A stretch of DNA of 64,000 bases. Origin: Trachythela sp. YZ-2020. Taxonomy: Eukaryota; Cnidaria; Anthozoa; Malacalcyonacea; Clavulariidae. This document shows, piece after piece, positions 54,622 through 63,109 of this stretch. The notes beneath the pieces were generated by a model, which did no database searches, was not told the origin of the DNA, and saw only the letters and a list, made by a program, of their open reading frames with translations. Position 1 is the stretch's first letter, and each line of letters starts with the position of its first letter. The position numbers and the translations under genes were made by a program. The stretch is from the NCBI GenBank assembly GCA_016169945.1, contig JADLSH010000273.1, forward strand, positions 1,655,001-1,719,000. The letters run 5' to 3'.

Positions 54622-54665
54622 CTGCAGACATGCATGTTTCGCCGTTCAACGGCTCGCCAGTGCAG
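54622..54665 (-). ncRNA. Hammerhead ribozyme A2, core-mutated
   Basis: As A1, but the core reads CUGGCGA: the conserved adenosine at position 6 is replaced by G. This should greatly reduce or abolish cleavage, so transcripts spanning this unit would stay joined as dimers. All helices are intact. Confidence 0.9.
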
Positions 54666-54903
54666 CTTGTAACGCAGTCTAGATGCGAGTGACTTCGTAT
54701 TTATACACCATAATCTTGCCCTCACCAAGCGCATGTGGTACAATACTCAGACACATGCGCATCCAGACATGCGTGAAGTGTCTTGGGGCCAGAGTGCTCA
54801 AACGACCACAAGGGAAGTGAGCTTTTGCATTATAGCTTATAGCCACCAATTAACCTCACAGAGTGCTCAACAACACCAAGTGAAGGAGCATATATAGTCA
54901 AAT

Positions 54904-54947
54904 CTGCAGACATGCATGTTTCGCCGTTCAACGGCTCGTCAGTGCAG
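54904..54947 (-). ncRNA. Hammerhead ribozyme A3
   Basis: Identical in core and helices to A1. Predicted active; cleavage between 54909 and 54908. Confidence 0.92.
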
Positions 54948-55185
54948 CTTGTAACGCAGTCTAGATGCGAGTGACTTCGTATTTATACACCATACTCTTG
55001 CTCTCACCAAGCGCATGTGGTACAAAACTCAGACACATGCGCATCCAGACTTGCGTGAAGTGTCTTGGGGCCAGAGTGCTCAAACGACCACAAGGGAAGT
55101 GAGCTTTTGCATTATAGCTTATAGCCACCAGTTAACCTCACAGAGTGCTCAACAACACAAAGTGAAGGAGCATATATAGTCAAAT

Positions 55186-55229
55186 CTGCAGACATGCATG
55201 TTTCGCTGTTCAACGGCTCGTCAGTGCAG
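55186..55229 (-). ncRNA. Hammerhead ribozyme A4, helix II mismatch
   Basis: Core intact (CUGACGA, GAAA, GUC), but helix II has a central C-A mismatch (GCCGU/ACAGC). Activity may be reduced. The same change is in A6. Confidence 0.9.
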
Positions 55230-55467
55230 CTTGTAACGCAGTCTAGATGCGAGTGACTTCGTATTTATACACCATACTCTTGCCATCACCAAGCGCATGC
55301 GGTACAATACTCAGACACATGCGCATCCAGACATGCGTGAAGTGTCTTGGGGCCAGAGTGCTCAAACGACCACAAGGGAAGTGAGCTTTTGCATTATAGC
55401 TTATAGCCACCAGTTAACCTCACAGAGTGCTCAACAACACAAAGTGAAGGAGCATATATAGTCAAAT

Positions 55468-55511
55468 CTGCAGACATGCATGTTTCGCCGTTCAACGGCT
55501 CGTCAGTGCAG
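55468..55511 (-). ncRNA. Hammerhead ribozyme A5
   Basis: Core and helices identical to A1. The unit that follows it on the plus strand has a four-base insertion (gctcatgcagac) and is interrupted by the TIR element at 55684. Confidence 0.92.
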
Positions 55512-55683
55512 CTTGTAACGCAGTCTAGATGCGAGTGACTTCGTATTTATACACCATACTCTTTCCCTCACCAAGCGCATGTGGTACAATGCTCATGCAG
55601 ACACATGCGCATCCAGACATGCGTGAAGTGTCTTGGGGCCAGAGTGCTCAAACGACCACAAGGGAAGTGAGCTTTTGCATTAT

Positions 55684-56677
55684 TAGACGGCCGGCCAAGC
55701 TTGAAAAAAGTGTCTAGAAAACACTGTCGATGGCATTTTTTGTTACAAGCATGAAACTGCGCAAAATGTCTTAGGATAGTGTTTACTTTGAGAGTGAGAG
55801 TGGTTGCCAACCGTAATTTTTTATTTATATACTAAAATTTGAAGGTTTTTTCTAAAACATTTCGAAGGATGGGATTTTTGTCGAATGCTGTATTTTATAT
55901 TAGTGTTTTATTTTAATTGGCTGACTATCTAATTAACATTTGTAAAGCTCGGGTAATCTTCTTTCGTATAATTCAAAATGATATGCTAATAAGAAACATG
56001 GCGCAAATACATCAAAACACGACCTTTCAAAAAGAAGCCACAACAATATGTTTTTGTTGTGTTACAGAGCAACAATCACATATGTTTAGATTACATACGA
56101 ATCAGTATTACACGCCCGGTTGCCACCCGTGTAACACAATATATTTCTGTTGAGGCAGTCGAGTTTTGGCATGTAAATGGTTGAAAAACAGCATGTTGGC
56201 GCAAACACGTAGTTTTACTACAACACATAGACCATCAAAATCGATAAATATTCGAAATTAAACGCAATAATTTACGAATTTAAGCCTTTGGGTAACCACT
56301 CGTCCTAATAAATCCATCCTTATATTGAAACTCGCCTCCATACAAGTATTTTAACAAGTGTAATAGTAATACCATTTTCTCATTAGCATGTCACTTTGAG
56401 TTATGGAAATTAAGAAAAGGAGGAATTTGCACATGTTAATTAGGTAGTGAACCAATTACAATAAATCCATGATATCGAAAATTGCTTTTAAATGGATTCC
56501 CATCTATCGAAATGTCGTTATAAAAACATTCCAATTTCGGTACATAAATAGAAAAATTACGGAAGGCAACCACTTTCACCGTCAAAGTGAACATACTCCG
56601 ATGACATTTAGTGTGGTTTCCTGCTTGTAACAAAAAATGCCATCGACAGTCACTTTTTTCGAGGCTGGCTGGCCGTC
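55684..56677. mobile_element. About 1-kb TIR element inserted in the hammerhead array
   Basis: Terminal inverted repeats of about 55 bp: 'tagacggccggcc...aaaaaagtg...actgtcgatggcattttttgttacaagca' against the inverse at 56630-56677. The array sequence 'gcattatagctt' is split, with 'tat' present on both sides as a likely 3-bp duplication (TA also possible). The interior is non-coding apart from a Cys/His-containing 78-codon frame (55917-56153) that I do not recognise. It is a non-autonomous DNA transposon that arrived after the array had formed. Confidence 0.8.
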
Positions 56678-56752
56678 TATATAGCTTATAGCCACCAATT
56701 AACCTCACAGAGTGCTCAACAACACAAAGTGAAGGAGCATATATAGTCAAAT

Positions 56753-56796
56753 CTGCAGACATGCATGTTTCGCTGTTCAACGGCTCGTCAGTGCAG
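56753..56796 (-). ncRNA. Hammerhead ribozyme A6, helix II mismatch
   Basis: Same helix II C-A mismatch as A4; the core is intact. The shared mismatch and the shared neighbouring variant 'cttgccatcacc' suggest the A4/A5 and A6/A7 pairs came from a duplicated dimer. Confidence 0.9.
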
Positions 56797-57034
56797 CTTG
56801 TAACGCAGTCTAGATCCGAGTGACTTCGTATTTATACACCATACTCTTGCCATCACCAAGCGCATGTGGTACAATACTCAGACACATGCGCATCCAGACA
56901 TGCGTGAAGTGTCTTGGGGCCAGAGTGCTCAAACGACCACAAGGGAAGTGAGCTTTTGCATTATAGCTTATAGCCACCAATTAACCTCACAGAGTGCTCA
57001 ACAACACAAAGTGAAGGAGCATATATAGTCAAAT

Positions 57035-57078
57035 CTGCAGACATGCATGTTTCGCCGTTCAACGGCTCGTCAGTGCAG
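57035..57078 (-). ncRNA. Hammerhead ribozyme A7, nearest the PLE
   Basis: Core and helices identical to A1. It lies 200 bp downstream of the end of the PLE coding frame (57278, minus strand), the position expected of a 3' PLE terminal repeat. Confidence 0.92.
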
Positions 57079-57261
57079 CTTGTAACGCAGTCTAGATGCG
57101 AGTGACTTCGTATTTATACACCATACTCTTGCCATCACCAAGCGCATGTGGTACAATACTCAGACACATGCGCATCCAGACATGCGTGAAGTGTCTTGGG
57201 GCCAGAATGCTCAAACGACCACAAGGGAAGTGAGCTTTTGCAAAATTTGCGGGAAGTGAGC

Positions 57262-58892
57262 TTTTCCAAAATTTACCTCAAAATTTGTCTGCAACAGGCT
57301 GTTTCATCTGTAAAAGAATCATCAGGCAGTTTACAACTATCGAAAGAAATGACCGCATAAATGCTAAAGCCTTCCTGCCGGAGCGTGGGGGTGTATGTGG
57401 GAGACAATGTGTGCATGCATGGCTTTGTTTGCGTTTGCGTTTGTTTTTTTCTTTCAAAATACCAAATTTTTCTTCTAAACATAAATTGCATCGTTTTGAT
57501 CCTCCCGTGTACGAAATAGAATGTTTTAAAATTTGCCAATTAATACTGAAATCCTTATTGTTTTCTTTCAATGTCCAAATATATTTCGAAAGTTCCGTGT
57601 CATTTGCATGCTTTTTATGCTGAAAAGATTTAGTGTGGTTGCCCGATCGCTCTTTGAATGTGGTTGCAGTCATGCCAATGTAATTTTTGATCGTGTTTGT
57701 GTTGCTTACTGTGACTGTTGCTTTGTATACTATGTCCCTAGTCATGCATTGTTTTTGAAGCGGGCAAATGGTGTTTTCTCTACAACTGCAATTGGTGTGT
57801 CCCTCTCCTGTGCTTGATATTCCTAGATATGCGTGCATTGTGTTTAGTGATTACTGACTTGATATTGTTCATGCAGCTATAACTTACTTTAACTGTATTT
57901 CTGTTAAAAATTTTATGTAGCTTGTGGTGCGGTGGAAAATGTTTGTCAATTAGACTAAGGAAATTACGTCCTATGTTTGTGCTAACACTCTTGCTAAATG
58001 GTGGGTTGAACCAAATGATGTTGCGTTGCCTATTCCTGCGTTGTTGTTGCGGTTTGTGCTGAGTGTAGCTAAGTTCATGATTAAAGTTTGCTATGCCTAA
58101 GTGCGTTCTGATATATGGGTGCAGATTCCTGAAAGGTTTGCTCATCTGATGAAAGAAGTGCGATGCGCTTGTTAATTGATGCCGGTAGTTGCCTTGTGAT
58201 GCTCGGTGGTTGATTAGAGTGCATATTTATGTATAGTGGATCGTCATTGGGCTTCCTATAGGACCTATGTTTTCCATTGTTAAGGTCGAAAGTTACATCT
58301 AAAAAGTTTACTATACGTATAAATTTGATTCGGCGGTAATTTTTAGGTCAAACTGCTCGAAAATTTTGTGGAGGTCTTTCCTTGTTTTGTCTGCTAAACG
58401 TGCTGATTTACTTTTTATAATAGCCAAACCGTCATCTCTATATAAGCCGATGCTTTCTTTGCCAAATTTTTTACTCAGGTGGTTTAAAATGAAAAGGCCT
58501 ACTAACTCAAAAATTTCCGCATCGTCGAAACTGCCCATGGTAACGTCAAACAAACTCTCGCTATCTTTTTTTATCCATGAAATTCCGGTATTGAAAAGGA
58601 GAGATTTGCTAGCGTGTTTTATTATTGCAATATCGTTTTGAGGTATAGTAGCCAAATTTTAAGCCCAAGATAAAGCTTGGCCCAATAGTTTTTCAGAAAT
58701 GGATGGGTAGAAATTGACAATGTCAAACGAAATAAAACTGTGTCTGTCCTTATCCTTTATATTGCCAAACCACTGAATAACTTGTTTTGTATTCCTCCAT
58801 TGATTTAAATTCAGTTTTTGTCTCAAATTAGAATTAATTTTGTCCAAAATAACTTTGCTTATTTTTCAGGATTCGCTTTTAGCGGGATTAAT
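57262..58892 (-). pseudogene. PLE 1: reverse transcriptase palm to GIY-YIG endonuclease, frameshifted
   Basis: Read from 58892 down. NPAKSE, KVILDKINSNLRQ, then RT motif A in SFDIVNFYPSISEK (58735), motif B TMGSFDDAE (58540; usually MGSYDGAE in the family) and motif C IGLYRDDGLAI (58440). VNFLDVTF and the YRKPND block follow, then NIIWFNPPFSKSVSTNIG and HKIFNRNTVKVSYSCMNN (57995-57850). Next come a CSC...CPLQKQC Cys cluster and the GIY-YIG nuclease with KNYIGMTATTFKERSGNH, LSKYIWTLK and SKRCNLCLEEKFGIL (57780-57430). Several frameshifts and stops. The 3' coding end (QMKQPVADKF) is the source of the hairpin repeats elsewhere. The RT and GIY-YIG together identify an endonuclease-plus PLE. Confidence 0.9.
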
Positions 58893-59063
58893 AGCGTTGT
58901 CTCACGTAGCTAAAAATAGATTCCCTCAAGTAAGACCCCCCACGAGACTCAGACAAACAAACTAATATTTAATATAGAATTATACTAGCAGCGAACTATC
59001 ATTGGCATATTTTTTTATTTTATCTGCACTAAAACTCATTCAAATTTACACCAAAGTTAGAAC

Positions 59064-59339
59064 ATGGTTAGTACTAAGCACTGTTGCTGGGAAACGTGGG
59101 CAAGTTATTCGAGATATCCAGAAAAATTGCCGAAATCGCTTCAGGAAATGAGAGCTTCTGGGCAAAAGGTATTTATACCTTTTCCAAAACCGTCGCAAGG
59201 AATTGAAAAGTCTCGTCGCTGGGTTTCAGCATGTTCGCGGAAAAACTTTGATGTATCAATGATAAATAGGAACACATATATTTGTGCAGTTCATTGGCCA
59301 GGCGAGAAAGGGCCCACGGATAAAGGGCCAAAGTGGTAA
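59064..59339 (+). pseudogene. THAP zinc-finger exon with one lost zinc ligand
   Basis: 91 codons starting MVSTKHCCWETWASYSRYPE. The THAP C2CH pattern is visible: N-terminal Cys pair region, hydrophobic FIPFPKP, a conserved Trp in RRWVSACSRKNF, and Cys-x2-His in YICAVHW. The position where the second cysteine is expected (WETC) is Trp, so zinc binding is probably lost. Possible splice-donor sequence 'gtggtaaag' lies at the end of the frame, so the stop at 59337 may be intronic. THAP domains bind DNA in P-element-type transposases and derived host proteins. Alternatively this is a captured host exon. Confidence 0.7.
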
Positions 59340-59589
59340 AGGGTCTTCGGCGTTTACCACTTTGCTTCAAGCCTCTACATTTTAACCACCGCTTGAGTTG
59401 ATCGACATGTAAAATCTGGATCATGCTCAAAAGATGGATCATGCTCAAAATATGAGCCGGGAACGCCGTCGTTTTCAGTGAGAGTTGTTAAATTTATCGG
59501 AGAAGCACTAGTTGTAGAATTCATTTTTAAACCAGACACAGTGCCAAAGGGCGGTTCTCTCTTTTACAGAACTGATATTTAAAGTAGAC

Positions 59590-60388
59590 TATTAAATGGG
59601 TAGGGATAAAACGCTGAAACTGAAATAAAGTCGTCTGAATTAAATTTGACTATTATGTGAGGTAAAGATTGACAAATTGTAAGCCTGCGTTTTTAACAAA
59701 CTGAACCAGAGGAGGTTGGACAGCAGGCCGCAAAGCATCATGGGTAACGAGCGTATGTTTCCACGTGCGGCCTCATTTATGCGTTGACTGCCGTGAAGTC
59801 AACATCTCTGGCCATAGCAAATTCTGCGAAAATGGACGCTATTGATACAGAGACTCAATGCCATCATCATGGATGTGTTTAGTGTTCGTGTATGGATGTA
59901 TAACAAGGCTCATGGATGTATAACAAGGATGAATAACAGAAATCTCAAAGGCTGCGTGTGATCAACTGGTCTTGTGGTCAATATAAATGTTCATGTGTTG
60001 AAAATTCTATATGTAATTTGTGGAGACTTTGTTCAGTATTGCACGTGTTGCAATTTATATACTTAGGATCGTCTGTATTTGTAATGTATATTGTGCAACT
60101 AGTGAGGAGTGTAGTACAGACAGTTAACTAAATATTTGCTGGCAAGGATCTAGCAAACAACGATTTCGATTAAATTTCCCCATTTCAGCGTTTTATCCCC
60201 ATTTCAGCGTTTTATCCCCATTTCAGCGTTTTATCCCCATTTCAGCGTTTTATCCCCATTTCAGCGTTTTATCCCCAATTCAGCGTTTTATCCCCAATTC
60301 AGCGTTTTATCCCCAATTCAGTTTCCGCTTTCAGTTTCCGTTCCCGCGATTCAGTTTCAGCGTTTTATCCCTACCCCTATTAAATCAA
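59590..60388. mobile_element. About 800-bp MITE/foldback nested in the THAP element
   Basis: The left end 'attaaatgggtagggataaaacgctgaaactgaa' faces its inverse 'attcagtttcagcgttttatccctacccctattaaat' at 60350-60388. The interior is non-coding and includes the 19-bp tandem repeat, whose unit is itself derived from the terminal sequence. Confidence 0.75.
60181..60313. repeat. 19-bp tandem repeat, seven copies
   Basis: Unit atttcagcgttttatcccc, with the last two copies changed to aattcagcg. The unit equals part of the element's terminal repeat, so the tandem grew from the transposon end by subterminal duplication. Confidence 0.92.
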
Positions 60389-61107
60389 TAAGTTAACCGG
60401 CTTGTCAAATATTTTTTCAACATATTTTTTCATTGTCAAAGCAAAATAGTTTTACTTATCAACGGAAGATTCCTCAGTGAAAAGAGTTTATATTTGAAAT
60501 TATTTTACGTATAAGTGACAATTAATCTTTCATTTGAAATAAATCCGTATTTTAAATATAGAATATAGTCGATAGAATAGTAGACAATCCTAGACCTAGC
60601 TTCTCTTATAGTATTAAAACTAAAAGGTAAACAAAATAGACTATAAATAGTGGATACTAATACAGCGACAAAATAGTAAATTTTAAAAATAATGGGCACT
60701 ATAAAAGCGAATATAAAACACCAAAATAATGGGCACTAAATCGACAAAAAATGGTTTTTAAGCGTCCAAATGTAGTATAAACACAAAAGCAACAATATAT
60801 TAATTTTGACTATATAGCTAGGATAGTAGACATATTTATAGCAGCGACAGAATAGTCCATACTAAAGCGACGAAATAGCCTATATTACAACTACCAAAGC
60901 AAAAATATCGACACTGGCACTTCGACTAAAGCAAAAAGTACAACGTGTGTATGATTCCGCACAAATAAACTTTAAACAAACTATCAAATTATCAAAATAA
61001 CTCACAGCAAGCTCTCAATCATAATACAATTTATATTAAGAGTTGCCAATGTTTGTTTGAGTCTTGGCGGGGGGTCGGAATTCGTGACGTCACGTCGAGA
61101 CAACGCT

Positions 61108-61325
61108 ATTAATCGGATTGTTTTCGAAATTTTCTTTGGGATCTTTTAAAGATATAAATGCTTCGCGTTTTTTCATTTTTTCAATTCTGTCGCCGATTCC
61201 TAAATTGTGCGAAATGTTTTTTAGTTCTGAATCAATTTCATCTATAGTGTCCTCGGATCCATGCTTATATGTTTTTGTGATGTTGTCATGTAAGAGCTTG
61301 TTGTATGTGTCGAGCGTGGTTTCAA
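61108..61325 (-). pseudogene. PLE 1: middle coding segment
   Basis: Open minus frame of 70 codons with VETTLDTYNKLLHDNITKTY, an acidic stretch, IGDRIEKMKKREAFISLKDP and KENFENNP. This is the N-terminal PLE region leading to the conserved KDHK-x-NF...NP block. It is bounded on one side by the THAP element and on the other by the 61326-62315 element, and joins both neighbouring PLE pieces in order. Confidence 0.9.
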
Positions 61326-62315
61326 CAGTGGCGTAGCTGGCTCAAAATAATGGTCCCGCCGAAGGCGGTACCCTCGCGCCAAAGGCGCGACCATCTGAGG
61401 GGTCCGGGGGCATGCCCCCCGCGGAAAATGTTGAAATCTAGAACCTCGGAAATGGCATTTCTTGCGATTTTGAGGGTGAAGGATATCACTAAACAAAGTT
61501 TCAATACACCTCTGAAAGGAGTATTTTGCCTTGGTAAAATACAAAAAATGCCATCTGGCTCAGAGAAGATCTGTGTGGGCTCAGAGAAGTGCTGTGTTAA
61601 GCAAAAATATTTCCGTTATTCTTAATCGTTAAATTCGGAGTTGGTCGCTCGTTAACAATAACATTTTGTTCGGCAGTTGGTCGAACAGAGAAAGGCCTTA
61701 TCAACAAAGCATTTACAATATAGGCTTCACATAGTTGAATAGCAACAGGATTCGTCACACTCCATTGTATATACAAATCACAAAAGCAATATCAAATATG
61801 ATATGAATAGTAATATGATAATGACCTACCGTCACAGTCGTGAATACTCAAGCAGAAAGCTTCGTGAGAAAGGCTGAATATTAACAACCTCCGCCTTTAT
61901 AAAATAGCGGGACTTCGGTATTGAAAACAGCCGTTCTGGGCATGCGCTGCGCCAATTATCCAACCAGAAACCAGAATTTCTTGTATAAAATGGTATTGCA
62001 TATCCCGCCATATGAATATCAGCGGAACACGAGATATGCGATTACACGAATTGCGTAAGCAATAAATTGCGTGGAAATTAGCTAATTCTGGGTTTCAGTT
62101 GCTAGGCAATAAAGAGGTCAAAGAGCAGACAGCAACATTGCGTAAAATTTAAATAAATAACAAATGAAAGCACTGAAAAATGATCATAATTAATATTTAA
62201 ATTCTCAGAATAAGCAAAGCTGTGATTTTGGTTTCGCTATAAAACATTTCCTCATTATTTTTGGAAATTTTTAGTCCCGCCCGGCGGGACAGCGGGACCG
62301 CTAGCTACGCCACTG
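61326..62315. mobile_element. 990-bp TIR element (CAGTGGCGTAGC family) inserted in PLE 1
   Basis: Ends CAGTGGCGTAGCTGG at 61326 and its inverse with one mismatch at 62301-62315. Subterminal hairpins (cgccgaaggcg, gcgccaaaggcgc, gcccggcgggac) are typical of this GC-rich family. It splits PLE codons between ADKTRNIY and VETTLD. No transposase recognised and no clear 8-bp duplication survives. Fragments of the family occur at 14090-14230 and 46020-46126; the MITE at 7357 shares the termini. Confidence 0.8.
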
Positions 62316-62515
62316 TAAATATTCCTAGTTTTGTCAGCAAAAATAAAAATGTTGGGAGACGAATTAATTTTCTTTAGATCGTTAGTCAAAGATTTCTGAA
62401 ATTGGTTCCTATATGGCCGAAATTGTAAATTTTCGATCAATTTTATAAGGTCGTCTTCGAAAGGTTTCATTTCCGGAATTGATGGAGGTGTTTGTTGGAC
62501 GAAAGGCCGAAATGT
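62316..62515 (-). pseudogene. PLE 1: N-terminal coding segment
   Basis: Minus-strand reading has QQTPPSIPEMKPFEDDLIKL, LIENLQFRPYRNQFQKSL and SSPNIFIFADKTRNIY, the characteristic PLE N-terminal 'FE.DL..LI..I.F....FQ..L...IK.I..S..L..PADKT.N.Y' region. The frame continues by chance into the inserted element. Upstream sequence to about 62640 is non-coding or too decayed. Confidence 0.88.
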
Positions 62516-62847
62516 CTACATGTCATCAAATATTCCTTCCTCCTTTTAAGCCGCCATCCAGTGTCCCAAGGGCTGGAGTCTTATTCATTTAAGACGGTAT
62601 TCATTCCATTAGATCGTCCTCACTCCACCTAACCAAAGGATTATTGCGTGGGGGCTTTTCTATAGATCCTAGTAAAGTGAAACAAACACTTACAAAAATA
62701 TCAATATATATATATATTCTCTCATGCTCACTTCCCTTGTGGTCGTTTGAGCACTCTGGCCCCAAGACACTTCACGCATGTCTGGATGCGCATGTGTCTG
62801 AGTATTGTACCACATGCGCTTGGTGAGGGCAAGTGTATGGTGTATAA

Positions 62848-62857
62848 ATACGAAGTC
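62848..62857 (+). promoter_or_regulatory. TATA-like box upstream of the hammerhead
   Basis: 'gtataaatac' stands about 30 bases upstream of the hammerhead helix I in this copy and at the same place in all array units (minus strand). Conservation in every unit is compatible with a promoter for unit-length transcription, but no start site is known. Confidence 0.35.
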
Positions 62858-62882
62858 ACTCGCATCTAGACTGCGTTACAAG

Positions 62883-62926
62883 CTGCACTGACGAGCCGTT
62901 GAACGGCGAAACATGCATGTCTGCAG
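62883..62926 (+). ncRNA. Hammerhead ribozyme A8 (plus strand)
   Basis: CUGCA (helix I), CUGACGA at 62888-62894, helix II GCCGU-UGA-ACGGC, GAAA at 62908-62911, helix III ACAU/AUGU and GUC, with cleavage predicted between 62921 and 62922, followed by UGCAG. All conserved residues present and identical to A1. Confidence 0.92.
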
Positions 62927-62983
62927 ATTTGACTATATATATATATATATTAATAAGGTTCAGAGTCTTTAAATTCTTGGTTG

Positions 62984-63058
62984 ATTCATTTATTACTCTA
63001 CAATATTGTTTCATGAGGTTCAAAGACCTCACCCGTGAGGAGTGATTACTGAATGAAT
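62984..63058 (-). ncRNA. Degenerate hammerhead-like structure, family C
   Basis: On the minus strand, the three helices of a type I hammerhead can be drawn. Helix I pairs AUUCAUU...CACUC with GAGU...AAUGAAU. Helix II is GUGAGGU/ACCUCAU with a CUUUGA loop, GAAA follows, and helix III is ACAA/UUGU with a UA loop and an A at the cleavage position (between 62999 and 62998). The core that should read CUGANGA is CUCACGG, two key changes, so catalysis is unlikely. It lies 90 bp downstream of the PLE 2 coding end. Confidence 0.55.
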
Positions 63059-63109
63059 ATAAAAGTTGAGCGCGGGCCGAGTTTGCTACGCAAGCGGGAA
63101 TTCAAATCT

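Larger units (their letters stand above)
54330..57245 (-). mobile_element. Retrozyme-like tandem array: seven 282-bp hammerhead units
   Basis: Hammerhead motifs recur at exactly 282-bp spacing (starts 54340, 54622, 54904, 55186, 55468; then 56753 and 57035 beyond an inserted 1-kb element). Units are about 97-99% alike. Each unit, read on the minus strand, has a TATAAATA box, then about 45 bases later the hammerhead, so one cleavage per unit would release 282-nt RNAs. Tandem units of this size with type I hammerheads are the definition of metazoan retrozymes (non-autonomous elements whose RNA is cut and circularised, thought to be mobilised by PLE enzymes). The array directly follows a PLE on the same strand, so it could instead be a multiplied PLE terminal repeat. 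Confidence 0.85.
58893..61107. mobile_element. 2.2-kb TIR element with a THAP exon, inserted in PLE 1
   Basis: The ends are inverted: AGCGTTGTCTC at 58893-58903 and GAGACAACGCT at 61097-61107, followed inside by a second matching block (gaccccccacgagactcagacaaac against its inverse near 61060). ATTAAT stands on both sides (58887-58892 and 61108-61113), a 6-bp target duplication. The flanks join as continuous PLE coding sequence, which proves insertion. The THAP exon inside suggests a transposase of the P/THAP9 class, although P elements usually make 8-bp duplications. A further MITE lies within it. Confidence 0.75.
62715..62937 (+). mobile_element. Single retrozyme-like unit (plus strand) between (TA)n tracts
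   Basis: About 220 bp of the 282-bp unit, in the opposite orientation to the main array, from 'gctcacttcccttgtggtcg' to 'gcagatttgactata'. It has (TA)n at 62700-62714 and 62932-62951. It lacks the 60-bp 'ttatagcttatagccaccaatt...' part of the array unit, so it is a partial copy whose right end lies just after the hammerhead. Confidence 0.85.

Noticed and set aside
55917..56153. 78-aa ORF inside the TIR element as a transposase
   Set aside because: Contains Cys/His residues but no DDE-type or other transposase motif and is far too short; left as unassigned.
54340..57240. CRISPR-like or ordinary satellite interpretation of the regular repeats
   Set aside because: Units are 282 bp with no variable spacers, in a eukaryotic context, and each contains a full hammerhead; a retrozyme-like array explains them better.
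57278..57840. GIY-YIG protein as a host homing or repair nuclease
   Set aside because: Upstream PLE reverse transcriptase blocks on the same strand and the Cys cluster between them show that it belongs to a Penelope-like element.
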